This document shows, piece by piece, positions 1-24,780 of a DNA stretch of 64,000 bases. The translations under genes were made by a program, and so were the position numbers. The notes beneath the pieces were generated by a model. That model was not told the DNA's origin. It saw only the letters and a list, made by a program, of their open reading frames with translations, and searched no databases. Source of the stretch: Hyperoplus lanceolatus (taxonomy: Eukaryota; Chordata; Actinopteri; Uranoscopiformes; Ammodytidae); assembly GCA_026929865.2 (NCBI GenBank), contig CM049395.1, positions 16,810,001-16,874,000 of the forward strand, read 5' to 3'. Numbering within the stretch: position 1 is the first letter of the stretch; each line of letters opens with the position of its first letter.

Positions 1-258
1 GAAGGTTATGTAGCCTACACGTAGGCCTGCCTGTTTGTTCTACTCATTTCAACTGACTTGTGAAAACTGCTCAGAAAAATCAATTTTTTTGACATATAGC
101 AACTTTTTTTTTACAGTAGGCTAACGCAAATAGTTACTTTCCCTGGTAACTAATTACTTCTATTATAAAGTAATTCAGTTACTAACTCAGTTACTTTTTG
201 GAACAAGTAGTGAGTAACTATAACTAATTACTTTTTTAAAGTAACGTTCCCAACACTG
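1..258. mobile_element. hAT-type transposon, right end only
   Basis: The stretch is rich in TAACT/AGTTA steps and ends in CCCAACACTG, which reads CAGTGTTGGG on the other strand. This is the form of a hAT terminus common in fish, whose subterminal region repeats short TTACTTT-like motifs. The left end lies outside the window, so the 8-bp target duplication cannot be tested. The TA-flanked element that follows starts a few bases later. Confidence 0.6.
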
Positions 259-264
259 GTTGTA

Positions 265-1387
265 GGGGAAGGTGGGGTGATTTGTGCATTTTGGAAGTTG
301 CAAAACCCCTTGTTTCTAGAAAACCGTGGAAGAAATTGGAAATGTGACCACATATTTAAGAAGAGCCATCCATTTGACTCATCCTGTAAAGAAGGGAGAC
401 ACAAGGAATAAGATATAAGCACATTTAAGCTCAAAAAACTGTGTTTTGCCTTTCAAAGTAAAATTTCCATGATCAAGGTTTTTTGATTATTGTGTCTGAA
501 CAATTATAGACCCGTTTGAAAACATTTGACACATGTTTTAGTGCTTTGGTATGCTACACTTTGAGTCTATATAGTTAGCACAATGTCAACCCTAAATTGC
601 TGCATCATGCCTATTATCCAAAATTCTGGGGATGGGGTGATTTGTGCGCAAGGGCCTGGGTGAGTTATAAGTAAGTAAGTAGTAAAATGTATTTATAAAA
701 GCACATTTATGACAGTTTGCACTGTCCAAAGTGCTGTACATAGTGCATTCAGTAGGTAAACAATGAAGGTAAAATAACAATAACCAAAATAAAAGACGTA
801 AAGCCCATACATCCACATAAACACAGATAGTAGTGCAGAGGTAAGTAAGTAGTGCAGAGGTTAATGGGGAGGAAACACCAGGGTGTACATATGGGTTTTG
901 AGCCTTGATTTAAAGGCAGAAATGTAGGGGGAATCACATTTGTCAGGTGGCAGTTGGTTCCACAAGCACGGAGCAACTAGTGCAAAGTACATTTCTGAGA
1001 GTTGTGCCAGTGGCATGGCTGTATACGCTGGTCACCAAAAGAAAGTGATAGTCTACAGTAGCTCAGGAGAGAGTGACATCTCAATTCCACTTAACGACAC
1101 CACTGATGAGAGTTCAGATGGCCAGAAAGATGATGATGGTGACTTTGTCATTGTGACACAATGACGCACAAATCACCCCACGTAGTGGGGTGATTTGTGC
1201 GACAAGACAACTTTTTTTCCGAAAGCTATATTTCTTAAACAGTTTATTCCAGATCCAAAGTTTTTATTGCCAGGGATGCACAACATCCTGAAATATATGT
1301 ACATATTTGAGTTGGAGACATAACTGTCAAGGCCTCACTTTAAAATCACTTTGAGTAAAAAGTTGCACAAATCACCCCACCTTCCCC
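265..1387. mobile_element. TA-flanked DNA transposon, copy 1 (pogo/Tc1-like, non-autonomous)
   Basis: The ends are inverted repeats of about 25 bp beginning GGGGAAGGTGGGGTGATTTG, each flanked by TA (263-264 and 1388-1389). A 35-bp perfect palindrome at 1166-1200 is made of two further copies of the terminal core facing each other (16-bp arms, 3-bp loop), and another core copy lies near 635. Between about 676 and 990 is an antisense L2-type LINE 3' fragment. A short open frame on the + strand (about 985-1164) ends in a Ser/Asp-rich acidic tail and DDDGDFVIV. That resembles the C-terminus of a DDE transposase, probably pogo/Tigger type, but this is inference. No catalytic domain is present. A copy differing at only a few positions lies at 49.8 kb. 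Confidence 0.8.
676..990 (-). mobile_element. L2-type LINE 3' fragment inside the TA-flanked element
   Basis: Read on the minus strand, the segment encodes a remnant containing SAFKSRLKTHMYTLVFPPH. This matches the C-terminal end of fish L2-like proteins (compare SSFKSSLKTFLF in the L2 at 18.2 kb). It then runs into a 3' tail with AAAGTGC/TATTTATAAA and a TTAC-type microsatellite. The same fragment is in all three TA-flanked copies, so it was captured before they spread. Confidence 0.65.
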
Positions 1388-1389
1388 TA

Positions 1390-2049
1390 TTTGTTTAGTT
1401 TTTTTGTTGTTTAAAATTGTACCGTTTCACTTTAAATAATAATCATCAGGAAAATACGTGAGAAAGAGAGTGTCACTGTTACTGGCTGTGTTTTCACAAA
1501 AGGGTTCATGGTTTTCTTCTCTTTGATACTGGAGTCATTGTTGCTGTTTGTCATGTATTGTCCCTATCCATTTTGTTGCCATCTTTACTCTGTGCTCAGC
1601 CCTGTGGAAGTATTTAAGCATTCTTCCATTTGGTGGCATGGCTTAGGTTGAAGGACTTTATATCTATGAAATATGTTGTACAGAAATGTCCTAAATTCAC
1701 CTTTAGAGGGAAAGAAATTCTAACGACTTTGGTGCTCTTCTGCATTTTCACCACATATTTGGTGATGAAATAGACTGACATGTACTGGCAAAAGATTGTG
1801 TACACTCAAATGAGATGATGATTTTAATGAACTCAACGACTACTGCATACATTTCCATGACATTTTCTATACACACTCGTATCCCCCTCCGGCTGAATTA
1901 AATCACTTTGGTGAACCCTTGGCTTTTCATCCGCTGCCATGATGAGTTCAACATTTTTGATTGGCCAGTACGTTGCTATTGTATGATCAAATATGTAACA
2001 ATTGTGCTATATTGTAAGTACTGTTTGGATACCTAAAAAATAAATAAAA
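1390..2049. other. Non-coding, no recognised feature
   Basis: AT-rich sequence, presumably part of the intron before receptor exon 4. I looked here for the expected 45-bp exon 3 and did not find it. Confidence 0.4.
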
Positions 2050-2232
2050 ACAATAATAATTGATAGGTTTTATATAGCGCTTTACAGGGTTCCTGGTTCA
2101 ATTCGTTCACACACAGTCATACCGGTGGTGTTAAACTACGAGAGTAGCCACAGCTGCCCTGGGGCAGACTGACGGAAGCGTGGCTGCCATTCAGCGCCAA
2201 CGGCCCCTCCGACCACCACCTCAATCATACAC
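2050..2232. repeat. Probable interspersed repeat, family not assigned
   Basis: It begins with a TTTATATAGCGCTTTACAGGG motif of the kind shared by 3' tails of many fish retroposons. It continues with a GC-richer block (about 2130-2215) unlike its AT-rich surroundings, containing AGCCACAGCTGCCCTGGGGC. I recall this block as recurrent in fish genomes, but there is no second copy in this window to prove it. Confidence 0.4.
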
Positions 2233-2568
2233 ATTCACACATAATGATAATAATCCTTGAAAATGGTAAAATCGTATTCCTCCAGGGATAACATTGAAAC
2301 GTGGCACAGGCACTGAAATACATTTTTGTCTCATGTCACTGGCTGCATGATGTTACCCACAGATGCTGCCAAATACATTTATTTTTGCCATTATATAGAA
2401 ACTGACACTGACACACCGACACTAAAACAAACTTTGTGTTAAATCTCAGCTTGTGCTTTTTAACCAAGCTTACCAAAGTGGAGACGCATAGCCTCACACA
2501 GGATTAAATAATATGAAAGAAGATATTGACTTGCTGATGAAAAATGTATATGTTTCTGTACCCAACAG

Positions 2569-16130
<13,562 letters not shown>

Positions 16131-16718
16131 AGAGGACCTATTATGCTACTTTTCTGGTCTTAATTTCTTGTTTTACACTGCTATAGAGCAACCTGACACG
16201 GATCACATCACAAAAAACTATGTAGATTTTCGGGAAGCTCTTTCTCTTATTTTGGCGATCCAGCACATCCTGTCAACACTTGAGTGTGTGTGCTTCGGCT
16301 CCCTCCGCCTGTGCTTCGGCCATCTCCGCTCCCCCCCCTCCTGCAAACCCCACTCCGTTGTGATTGGTTACCTTCCTTCCGGAACACTTTCAGTGGCGGG
16401 AAGCGCGAGCATGGACCTATAAGGGCGCGAGGCAGACGCGAACAGGGAAGTGACAGCGTTACCATACATGGAAACATCCGCGTGGTGACGTCTCAAATTT
16501 TTATGCAGCGTCACAAATTATGAAAGGCTAGACCGCTTTGAACACGTAACTTCTCCACTGTGTTTAGTGGTCTGCGCAGACACCCCAGACGGTCAGCAGG
16601 GAATACGTCGAAATGCATGTAAGTCATTATTTGATAACTTAGTATGGTTAAGCATGACTATGAATCATCATAACAACGTTTATAGGTCATAAAAGTCAAA
16701 AAGCATCATAGGTCCTCT
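16131..16718. mobile_element. TTAA-flanked MITE at the receptor stop codon
   Basis: TTAA flanks both ends (16127-16130 and 16719-16722). The terminal inverted repeats start AGAGGACCTAT on both strands, and the similarity extends to about 20 bp. A TTAA target points to piggyBac or Kolobok type. It carries no transposase and includes a GC-richer block with GTGATTGGTTAC. It now forms the first 588 bp of the receptor 3' UTR. Confidence 0.85.
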
Positions 16719-16749
16719 TTAAGGTCTTTACCAGAAAAAGACAGGCTTC

Positions 16750-16755
16750 AATAAA
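16750..16755 (+). promoter_or_regulatory. Candidate polyadenylation signal of chrna7-like gene
   Basis: AATAAA lies about 620 bp after the stop codon, just past the MITE. It is the first canonical signal after the stop codon that I saw. Confidence 0.45.
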
Positions 16756-17552
16756 AATCATAAACGTGTGTCAGTTATTCTTAACACTCTTACAGAGTAA
16801 CCACTTGAAAACTCAGGGTGGGTTCATTTGGTTACAGTTAAGTCTGGTAGCATGGGCTCACCAACTACTTACCCATAGTTAAAGTCAAGTTGAGGGCAAA
16901 GTGTATGTAATGCATATGAGTGATATGACTTACATCATAGTGGTAAAAATGACCAGCATTTGCCTTTTACATTACAAAGCCTAATGGCATAATAAAGAAA
17001 CATCCGTTGTACCATTTTAAAATAACTGATGACTAATACTAAAAACTGTTGTTTAAGTGTCAAAGTGGTGTTATGTATTTACTGGCAAACAATGGAACTG
17101 TGGTTTGTTATGTGATATTAACTTAAATAATTGTTCGTAACATTGTATACATTTGAAGATCCTCACCAACAAAACAGTATGTATTGAAATATATTTGTTG
17201 TATCACATCCATACACATATCGACAAACATGTTATGTTTTAAAATTGCCTTTCTATAAATAGAAATGAGTGTTGATTGTTGCCATACGCATAAACATACA
17301 CATCTATTCAAGAAGTGTTACTACTACTAGGTTTTACTAATTGCTTCTTTTGTATTTTGATTATAACATTTTATGATAATTTAGAAAATCCTCTGCTTTT
17401 CATGTCAGTAATTTAAATGTATGGTGTTTTTGTTATTGTTCAGTCAACAGTCGAAATAAATGTTGTCTTTTTTATTACAATACATCCATCCAACATTTTT
17501 AGTTGCTTTACATATTTGCACACAAAATAAAGGGCTTATGTAATATGATGTT
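16756..17552. other. Intergenic, no recognised feature
   Basis: AT-rich sequence between the receptor 3' end and the L2 LINE. Confidence 0.45.
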
Positions 17553-18091
17553 GCCTCCTGTTGCCTTGACATTCTGCCCACAGGCTTCTTTAAAACCGTT
17601 TTTAGCTGTATGGCCTCAGATGTTCTACAAATTGTAAACATGTCCCTTAGCACCGGTGTATTCCCACAGGCCCTGAAAACAGCAGTCATTAAGCCACTCC
17701 TAAAAAAGAACAATTTAGATACATCACCCATGAACAATTATAGGCCCATATCTAACCTTCCATTTCTAAGCAAAATCATTGAAAAAGTTGTTTATCAACA
17801 GCTAAATAACTACTTAGCAGTGACCAACTGCTTTGACGTCTTCCAGTCAGGTTTTCGACAACACCACAGCACTGAGACCGCTCTGGTTAAAGTCCTCAAT
17901 GACATCCACTTAAACACAGACATTGGCAAAAGTTCTGTCTTAGTTTTACTTGATCTTAGTGCTGCTTTCGACACAGTTGACCACAACATATTACTAGATC
18001 GCCTTGCAAACTGTGTTGGACTTTCTGGAACTGTGCTATGCTGGTTTGAATCCTACTTAAAGGACAGAGAATACTATGTGTCAATAGGCAA
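17553..18091 (+). mobile_element. Old L2-type LINE, piece A (RT fingers/palm)
   Basis: In one frame it encodes ILPTGFFKTVF, ALKTAVIKPLLKK, NNYRPISNLPFLSKIIEKVV, FQSGFRQHHSTETALVKVLN and the palm motif LVLLDLSAAFDTVDH, as in vertebrate L2 reverse transcriptase. It stops at REYYVSIG because a younger L2 is inserted there. The same element resumes at 19301. Confidence 0.85.
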
Positions 18092-19300
18092 GGCAAGGCA
18101 AGTTTATTTATATAGCACAATTCAGACACAAGGCCACTCAAAGTGCTTTACAGGGGCAAGATAAGAATACATAAAACACATTATAAAACATTTAAAAGCG
18201 AATAAAAGAAGCAAAAAAGCAAATAAAAGAAGCAAATAAAATGAAAATTGCAGGGTAAAATGGAAACAAAAAAGTCTTCAGACTCGATTTAAAAGAACTG
18301 AGAGTTGCAGCAGACCTCAAGTTCTCTGGGAGTTTGTTCCAGAGATTTGGTGCATAATAACTAAAAGCTGCTTCTCCTTGTTTAGTCCTAACTCTAGGGA
18401 CTGTAAGTAGACCTGTCCCAGACGACCTAAGGGCTCTGGACGGTTCATAACGTATCAGCAGATCAGTAATGTATTTTGGCCCTAAACCATTTAGTGCTTT
18501 ATAAACCAACATCAGTATTTTGAAATCAATTCTTTGAGTGACAGGGAGCCAGTGTAAAGACCTCAGAACTGGGGTAATGTGATCTACTTTTTTGGTCCTA
18601 GTGAGGACTCGGGCAGCAGCGTTCTGAATTAGCTGAAGCTGTCTGATAGATTTTTTTGGAAGGCCAGCAAGGACACTGTTACAGTAGTCAAGTCTACTAA
18701 AGATAAATGCATGGACAAGTTTTTCTAAATCTTGCTGAGACATAAGCCCTTTAATTCTTGATATGTTTTTTAGGTGGTAGTAGGCTGATTTATTAATTGA
18801 TTTTATGTGTTTCTTGAAATTCAAGTCGGAGTCTATAACAACACTAAGATTTCTGGCTTGGGGTGTGGTTTCTAACATAATGGATGTAAGCTGTGCGCTG
18901 ACTTTTAATTGTTCATCTTTGGCAATTTGACAATTACTTCAGTTTTATCGTTGTTTAATTGAAGGAAATTTTGGCATATCCAATCATTGATTTGTTCAAT
19001 GCACTTACTCAGTGCCTGTATCGGACTGTAGTCTCCTGGTGATATGGTTATGTAAATTTGTGTGTCGTCTGCATAATTATGGTAGCATAATTTGTTCTTA
19101 TTCATAATCTGAGCTAGTGGGAGCATGTAGATGTTAAATAGAAGAGGGCCAAGAATGGAACCTTGGGGGACCCCGCATTCAATATTTGTCCGCTCAGATG
19201 TGAAATTGCCTATTGACACATAGTAGTCTCTATCCTTTAAGTAGGATTCAAACCAGCTTAGTACAGTTCCAGAAAGTCCAACCCAGTTTGCTAGTCGATC
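18092..19300 (-). mobile_element. Younger L2-type LINE inserted into the old one, inverted
   Basis: It is flanked by the duplication TAGGCAA (18085-18091 and 19301-19307). On the minus strand it runs from the RT thumb side ([20 protein letters not shown]) through [24 protein letters not shown] and DLNFKKHIKSINKSAYYHLK to a C-terminal SSFKSSLKTFLF. It ends in a 3' tail with GTAAAGCACTTTGAGTGGCC and TTGCC repeats. It is 5'-truncated. The coding part is in two frames (18192-18878 and 18905-19219), so it has at least one frameshift. Confidence 0.85.
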
Positions 19301-19477
19301 TAGGCAATTTTACATCTGAGCGAACAAATATTGAATGCGGGGTTCCCCAAGGTTCCATTCTTGGGCCTCTTCTGTTTAACATCTACATGCTCCCACTGGC
19401 TCAGATTATGAATAAGAACAAATTATGCTACCATAATTATGCAGACGACACACAAATTTACATAACCATATCACCAG
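19301..19477 (+). mobile_element. Old L2-type LINE, piece B (RT palm)
   Basis: It resumes the old element with [33 protein letters not shown] and stops at TATCACCAG, where the Harbinger-type element enters. The catalytic YADD motif is intact in this piece. Confidence 0.85.
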
Positions 19478-19492
19478 GGGCCTCATTTATAA

Positions 19493-19559
19493 TGTGAAGC
19501 GCTTTGTGACCCTGGTCTGCGAGAGGCGCTATATAAATAAACTTTACTTACTTACTTAC
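19493..19559 (+). mobile_element. 67-bp retroposon tail inserted in the Harbinger end
   Basis: A segment GAAGCGCTTTGTGACCCTGG continuing to CGCTATATAAATAAA and (CTTA)n is flanked by TTATAA (19487-19492 and 19560-19565). It looks like a very short 5'-truncated copy of a LINE or SINE 3' tail, placed inside the terminal repeat. Confidence 0.7.
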
Positions 19560-19565
19560 TTATAA

Positions 19566-22204
19566 AGCTTGCTGCGCACAAAAACCTTGCGTAGACAGGC
19601 AGAATGTGCGGTGAAATGTGCGTTGGCAAACCGGTGGTATTTATAAAATAATTCTTTGCGGAGAAGTGTGCGTATTCCCACGCCAACTTTTGACCATGTG
19701 TAGAGCTTCCGCAAGGTTTTCGTGACTCGGGGAATCAGCGACACTCAATGGCAACACCACGAAATAAAGCTCTGTCATCGGAAAAACACACATATCCTTG
19801 TGAAATGCATGGCACCCAATATATTTCATCAATTATTTGTGCGTACCTATTGTTGCGAATATAGGCTACTGTTGTCTATGGCATGCAAAAATGATGTAGG
19901 TTGATTTACTTATCAAGTAGGTCTATACATATTTTGGTTATATTTTTAAATTGAATCTTATAGTTCTACTACTATAATAATATCATATACGTCGGGAGGT
20001 GTGTCCCTGAGTGGCCAGCGGGAGAGCAAATAGTCTGTGTGTATAGGCTGTGTGTAAAAAGTAGTTTTGTACAAAGTTAAGGCCAACCATATTAATTAAA
20101 ACATTATATTTTGTTAGATAAAATCATTTTATAAATTTAGCAAATTATTTTATGCATCTCTTTCCCACAACAACTAACCCTCGAAGTTTAAACTATAATC
20201 TGACGTTGTTGGAAATGTGTTGATCTCATGGAAGGGAAACAATGCTTCTGAATATATAGGCTAATGCATTATTACACTTCTCACAACACATTATATATAG
20301 GCCTACATGTAGGCTAGTCCTACAGGTTCGCTAACACGTGATATTTCATACAGTACAATGTTGGGCAAAACAGCTTAACAAAGACTATATCGACGGTGCC
20401 AATCATGATATGTGATCAGCGCGCGTGTGTGTGTTTGTGTTTGTGAGGCAGTTACTTCATATTTTTAACTAAAATCAATATTCTTATGATTGCCATAAAT
20501 ATTTAAGACATAGTTAAACAAACAGTATATATTTTTTATAAGCTTAAAGGAATAAATACCATAAAGGTGTGACAGGGTTGAAACTAGGGTAACGGGGTTA
20601 AAAATGGTAACGGGGTTGAAGGGGACATATACAAATTAGAGTTTATTTTAGACTCAAATTGCTTTCAACATGCATTAGGTAAGAACAATTCTAATAATTC
20701 ATTTTAGTGAATAGATAACTTCACGATCACAGTACCGGATTGGTGGAATGACTCGAATACATTTTGTGAAACAACATTTTATCAAGCTGACCTGGCATAT
20801 TAAATACCCCTTTCTTGTGAAGAGTGAAGACCCATAGCTATTATGGATTGTATCCACAGAATATACATGCTGTTACAGCCATCCTGTTCTTTACCTTGAA
20901 TATGTGTGTATTAATTATCAGTAAGGGTTCACAAGTGTCATCTATAGTCTACTTACAGCAGTGTGTGTCTGGAAATATTGTAAAAAATGCAATTAATCAT
21001 TTAACAATTCAAACATCTTTATTTTAAGATACTTTTGTTATTGAGTCACATTTTAGGTCAGCCCTGAAACACTACAGCTTGTGAAAATAAACAATATTAA
21101 CGGTTTTAATAGATTGTGCAATTGTCCCTTTGTTGCTGTTAAAATAGACTCATCCATAGTGAATTATGGTGACTATGGCAAGAGAGAGTATAAGGTAAAA
21201 ATAAGGACAATATGTGTTATTTGATTGTTCTATACTTTATTGATTAGTTATCTTTTCTGTTAATAGTTTACTGTGTATTTTTTGTAGTTGTTATTTTTAC
21301 ATTGTTCTGTTGAATAAAAAGACTGTTGTTGGGGCTGCTGTGATTGGTGTAACTTAATGTGCGTCACACCTGTAGCATTTAGTTATGTCTAATTGAGGTA
21401 TATTTTTAAGCCTTAAATGTGGTCACATTGCATCTGTTAAGGTCATACCTTGGGGTCACAGTGACCCCTTCATAGTTCCCCATATCTTATTTTGGCTCTC
21501 ACTTAATTCATAGGCAGCTGGGCCTGCAACCATCACAGACAGACAGGTACAGGAGTTCTCTTTAGCACATGTCAAATTGTTTACAGTGCACACTTAATCA
21601 TTTTACATACACATATACTTGCTTTTGTAAGTATAGATCTCATTGCTGACCCTTGGGAGACACAACACTAATTTAACACTCACAGGATCATCTATGTCCT
21701 CATAAGTGAACTGTTACAAGATAGCAAAAGCAATCAACATAGTAGGAAGGGATGTCCATTGTTAACCTGTTGACCTTTAAGAAGATATTTAACCGGTTAA
21801 TACTATAGGTTAAACATAAAATTATCTAAATGTTACTTATATCCGGTTATTATTCCAAGTAGGGCCTATGCTACTGCTGCATGCAGGACTCTTATTTTGA
21901 TATCACTAAACCGGATGTAAGAATGCGTTCTTCATGCAAATAATTAAACAAGTCGTTTAGGCTATGCTTAACTTTATAATAGGTCGATGGTACGCAGCAA
22001 GAAAGATAGCAAGTCATAATACTCCCGTGCCATCTCTCTGTAACATTTAATAAAGAGCGTGGGCTACCGCTAGCTTAACGGCTGCAGCGGACCTCTACGA
22101 GTGAATGTGTGAGAAAGAGACGGACAAGCACACAGCGAGTGCCTGCTCAAGCTCCCCCCCCTCAATGTGCCGGCCCCCTCAATGTCTCCTCCCCCTCAAC
22201 GTCC
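19566..22204. other. Interior of the Harbinger-type element, no gene recognised
   Basis: AT-rich sequence with only short unsupported open frames. There is a small direct repeat with GGTAACGGGGTT at about 20588-20615. Confidence 0.5.
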
Positions 22205-22212
22205 GTCTGCGG

Positions 22213-22977
22213 CATAGAGCTGTTAAGCGGAAGTGGCGGAATTACGGGGCATGGGACCTCTCGGCTGAAAAAAAATGAATGGGAGTCTATGGAAAGTAAT
22301 CTACTATTTTCTGGTCCCAGTCATTAAAGGCCTTGGATTACATATATGTTTTGTATGGGTCTAAATGATCATTTTTCATGTGAAGAGTTTGACGGTATGT
22401 TGTATGATTATTCGTCTAACGGCTTTTGAAAAAATGTTACGAGAACAACTACAAGTCTTGTCGCCTCTGTGACGTCACCTCAACACATTCCCTCCACTTC
22501 TCGACGGACAGTGCTAATGCTAATGGCTGGCGTGGACAACGCCAACAATCTCCCCACTCGAGAAATTGAAACTCTCCACATGTCCACTTGTGTTGTGGTT
22601 TTCGCCACGCTGAAGACTTTTGTCTTGTCATTGAAAGAAGGCGGTAAAGTGCATTAAAGACACAGCCATGTTTCTGAACTAAGCGGGTGTGAGTGGTGGT
22701 GACGTATATCACAAGTGTCAAGAGCAGCGAAGAGCTGTAGTCCACAAAAGCGCTCTGCACAAAACCTGACCGTATCCAGCTTCTACTCGCTAAATTGTTC
22801 CATTCTTTGCACGAAAAAATACCATCTAAATCCAAACAAAACATATGTGTAATCGAAGGCATTTCATGACTGGGACCAGAAAATAATACATTTCTTTCCA
22901 TTGACTACCGTTGTAATTTTTCGGGCTGAAAGGTCCCATGCCCCGGAAGTAAGCAACTTCCGCTTAACAGCTCTATG
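22213..22977. mobile_element. hAT MITE with long inverted ends
   Basis: It is flanked by the 8-bp duplication GTCTGCGG (22205-22212 and 22978-22985). The inverted repeats start CATAGAGCTGTTAAGCGGAA and remain recognisable for about 110 bp (GGGGCATGGGACCT, TTTCTGGTCCCAGTCAT). The two arms have diverged from each other. There is no transposase. Confidence 0.9.
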
Positions 22978-22985
22978 GTCTGCGG

Positions 22986-23427
22986 GCCGCAGTCAGGGGT
23001 ACTTGCACTAGGGCCCACACAAACCCCCCAGTAGAATTGTGAAAAAGGCTCCCCCTAGCGGACGTTTTTCTCCCTACATTTCAGAAGTGAGCTCAATAAG
23101 CCTCCTGTCCTGTCTAAAATTATCGGCAAACCACCGTGTGTTTCGTGAGGTAGGGAGGGGGCTGCGGCAGTGATGTAGTTCCGTCTCTTCACGTCTAAAC
23201 ACACCCGTTGGCTCAAAGCTAGCTAGCGCGGCTTATTTACTGTTTTACAGACACCGTGGACTACTTTTCCTCAAAGGCTGGAGTACACAATACTTCTCAA
23301 TTACTTTAAAATATACTATGTAAAACTACAGAACAAAAAGGAACACATTAAATTTGAACTGTTAACAGTTCAAATCACTACTACCTACTACTGTGCATTG
23401 GTTGAGGCTGTTAGGTTCGGTCAGGTT
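22986..23427. other. Non-coding, probably further repeat
   Basis: GC-richer start with CCCCCTAGCGGACG, then a mixed sequence. No family was recognised. Confidence 0.35.
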
Positions 23428-23435
23428 CTCACGAG

Positions 23436-23468
23436 CATAGATATATATATGTTCTATATATATCTATG
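23436..23468. mobile_element. 33-bp palindromic insertion with 8-bp target duplication
   Basis: CATAGATATATATAT, a 5-base centre, then ATATATATCTATG. It is flanked by exact CTCACGAG copies (23428-23435 and 23469-23476). It looks like a minimal hAT derivative that keeps only the terminal repeats. Confidence 0.7.
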
Positions 23469-23476
23469 CTCACGAG

Positions 23477-24772
23477 TCCCTCCCGTGACGTATTCGAATG
23501 TTGTGAACTTTTTAGCAGCGTTGCTCAAAAACGCCACTTTTCTCTCAGAATTTACATATTTGTGTTTTGAAAAACATATAAAATCCTTCATACTCTTTTT
23601 GAATGGGCATGTCCAGAGTAGGTTATGAATCAATCTCGTTTTTTTTTAAACCTGCAAGTTGCTCTTTAAGTTTCACTTTCACGGACTCTACCCAGCTGGA
23701 CAAGCCGCTCCCCGTGAGTCGGAAAACGGTTGATATTGCGGTCACAACTCATCCAAACCTGTCATCTGATGTGAGGTGCGTCTAGCGCAAGTGAGTCAGA
23801 GACATTTAGATTTATTCCTGTTTATTTACAGTGTTTGGTGAACTTTGTGTCTGCTAAGTGAATGATGCCAACGTTCGTTAAGCTAATGGTATTTCTGCAT
23901 GTTAGCAGCTAACTGTTCTCATTCTATAGTTGGTGAAAACATGTATTCTCTGTGTGTAGCAACCTGTTATAGTTGTTTGTGCTCACATGCAAACGTCGCA
24001 ATTATGTGTGTATGTTATACGGCATCCTCATATGTTAACGGTCAATTTCATGACGTCTCGCTAATGTTAAATAGAGGGTTATGCACGTGATATTTCGGCT
24101 AGTAGCCTAGTTATGTCTGTGGCCAGCTAGCACATGTATACGCGGTCACTAGGTGGCAGTGCTGTTAATGTCTAATAGGGTTGTAGAAGCTGCTCATAAA
24201 CCTTGCCACTTCGTTTATCCATTCTCTCAATTATTTGTATGTTAGTCAGTAGCCTGTGTGTTATTTACATATTTCAGTTACTGACCTGTTTATACCTTTG
24301 TGTACTTGTACAGAACCACTGAATCATCAGACAGTTTGGATTGTGAATGTGGTGGTGCAGAAGAAAATAAACTAATTGGACTTTAACATCTGTGTGATTC
24401 TTGCCGATCACCTGCAGCGAGTTCTGCCTTTATAAGATCCACAACAGTAATAAGCTAGGAAGCTCACCTTCCTCACAAGAATCTATGACAAAATTATTAT
24501 CCATACACTGAATTATTAAATATTCATACGAATCAATCCGAATCAAAACAAAGCCACAAGTCATACAATATTCTGATTTCAATAATTTCAATAACCCCCT
24601 TGGCCCCTTCTTAAAAAATGGTTTGGTCCACCCGCAGAGACCCTCGCGTCTCTGAAGAATCTGTCAGCTCCTCGCTGCGCTGTCTGTCTGTGTGTCTCAG
24701 CGCCGGTGCACAATTACACAAACACAAGCATGCACTCGCGGTGTATCACTCACGGAGGACGAGCTTTTCGGT
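23477..24772. other. Non-coding, no recognised gene
   Basis: Mixed composition. No transposase or host exon was recognised. Confidence 0.4.
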
Positions 24773-24780
24773 AAAATACG

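Noticed and set aside
940-1164. 74-codon frame conserved in several copies as a possible host microprotein gene
   Set aside because: Each copy lies inside a TA-flanked transposon and part of it is an antisense L2 tail, so copy number and not selection explains the conservation.
23428-23476. Rho-independent-terminator-like hairpin
   Set aside because: This is vertebrate DNA, and the exact 8-bp duplication on both sides fits an insertion better.
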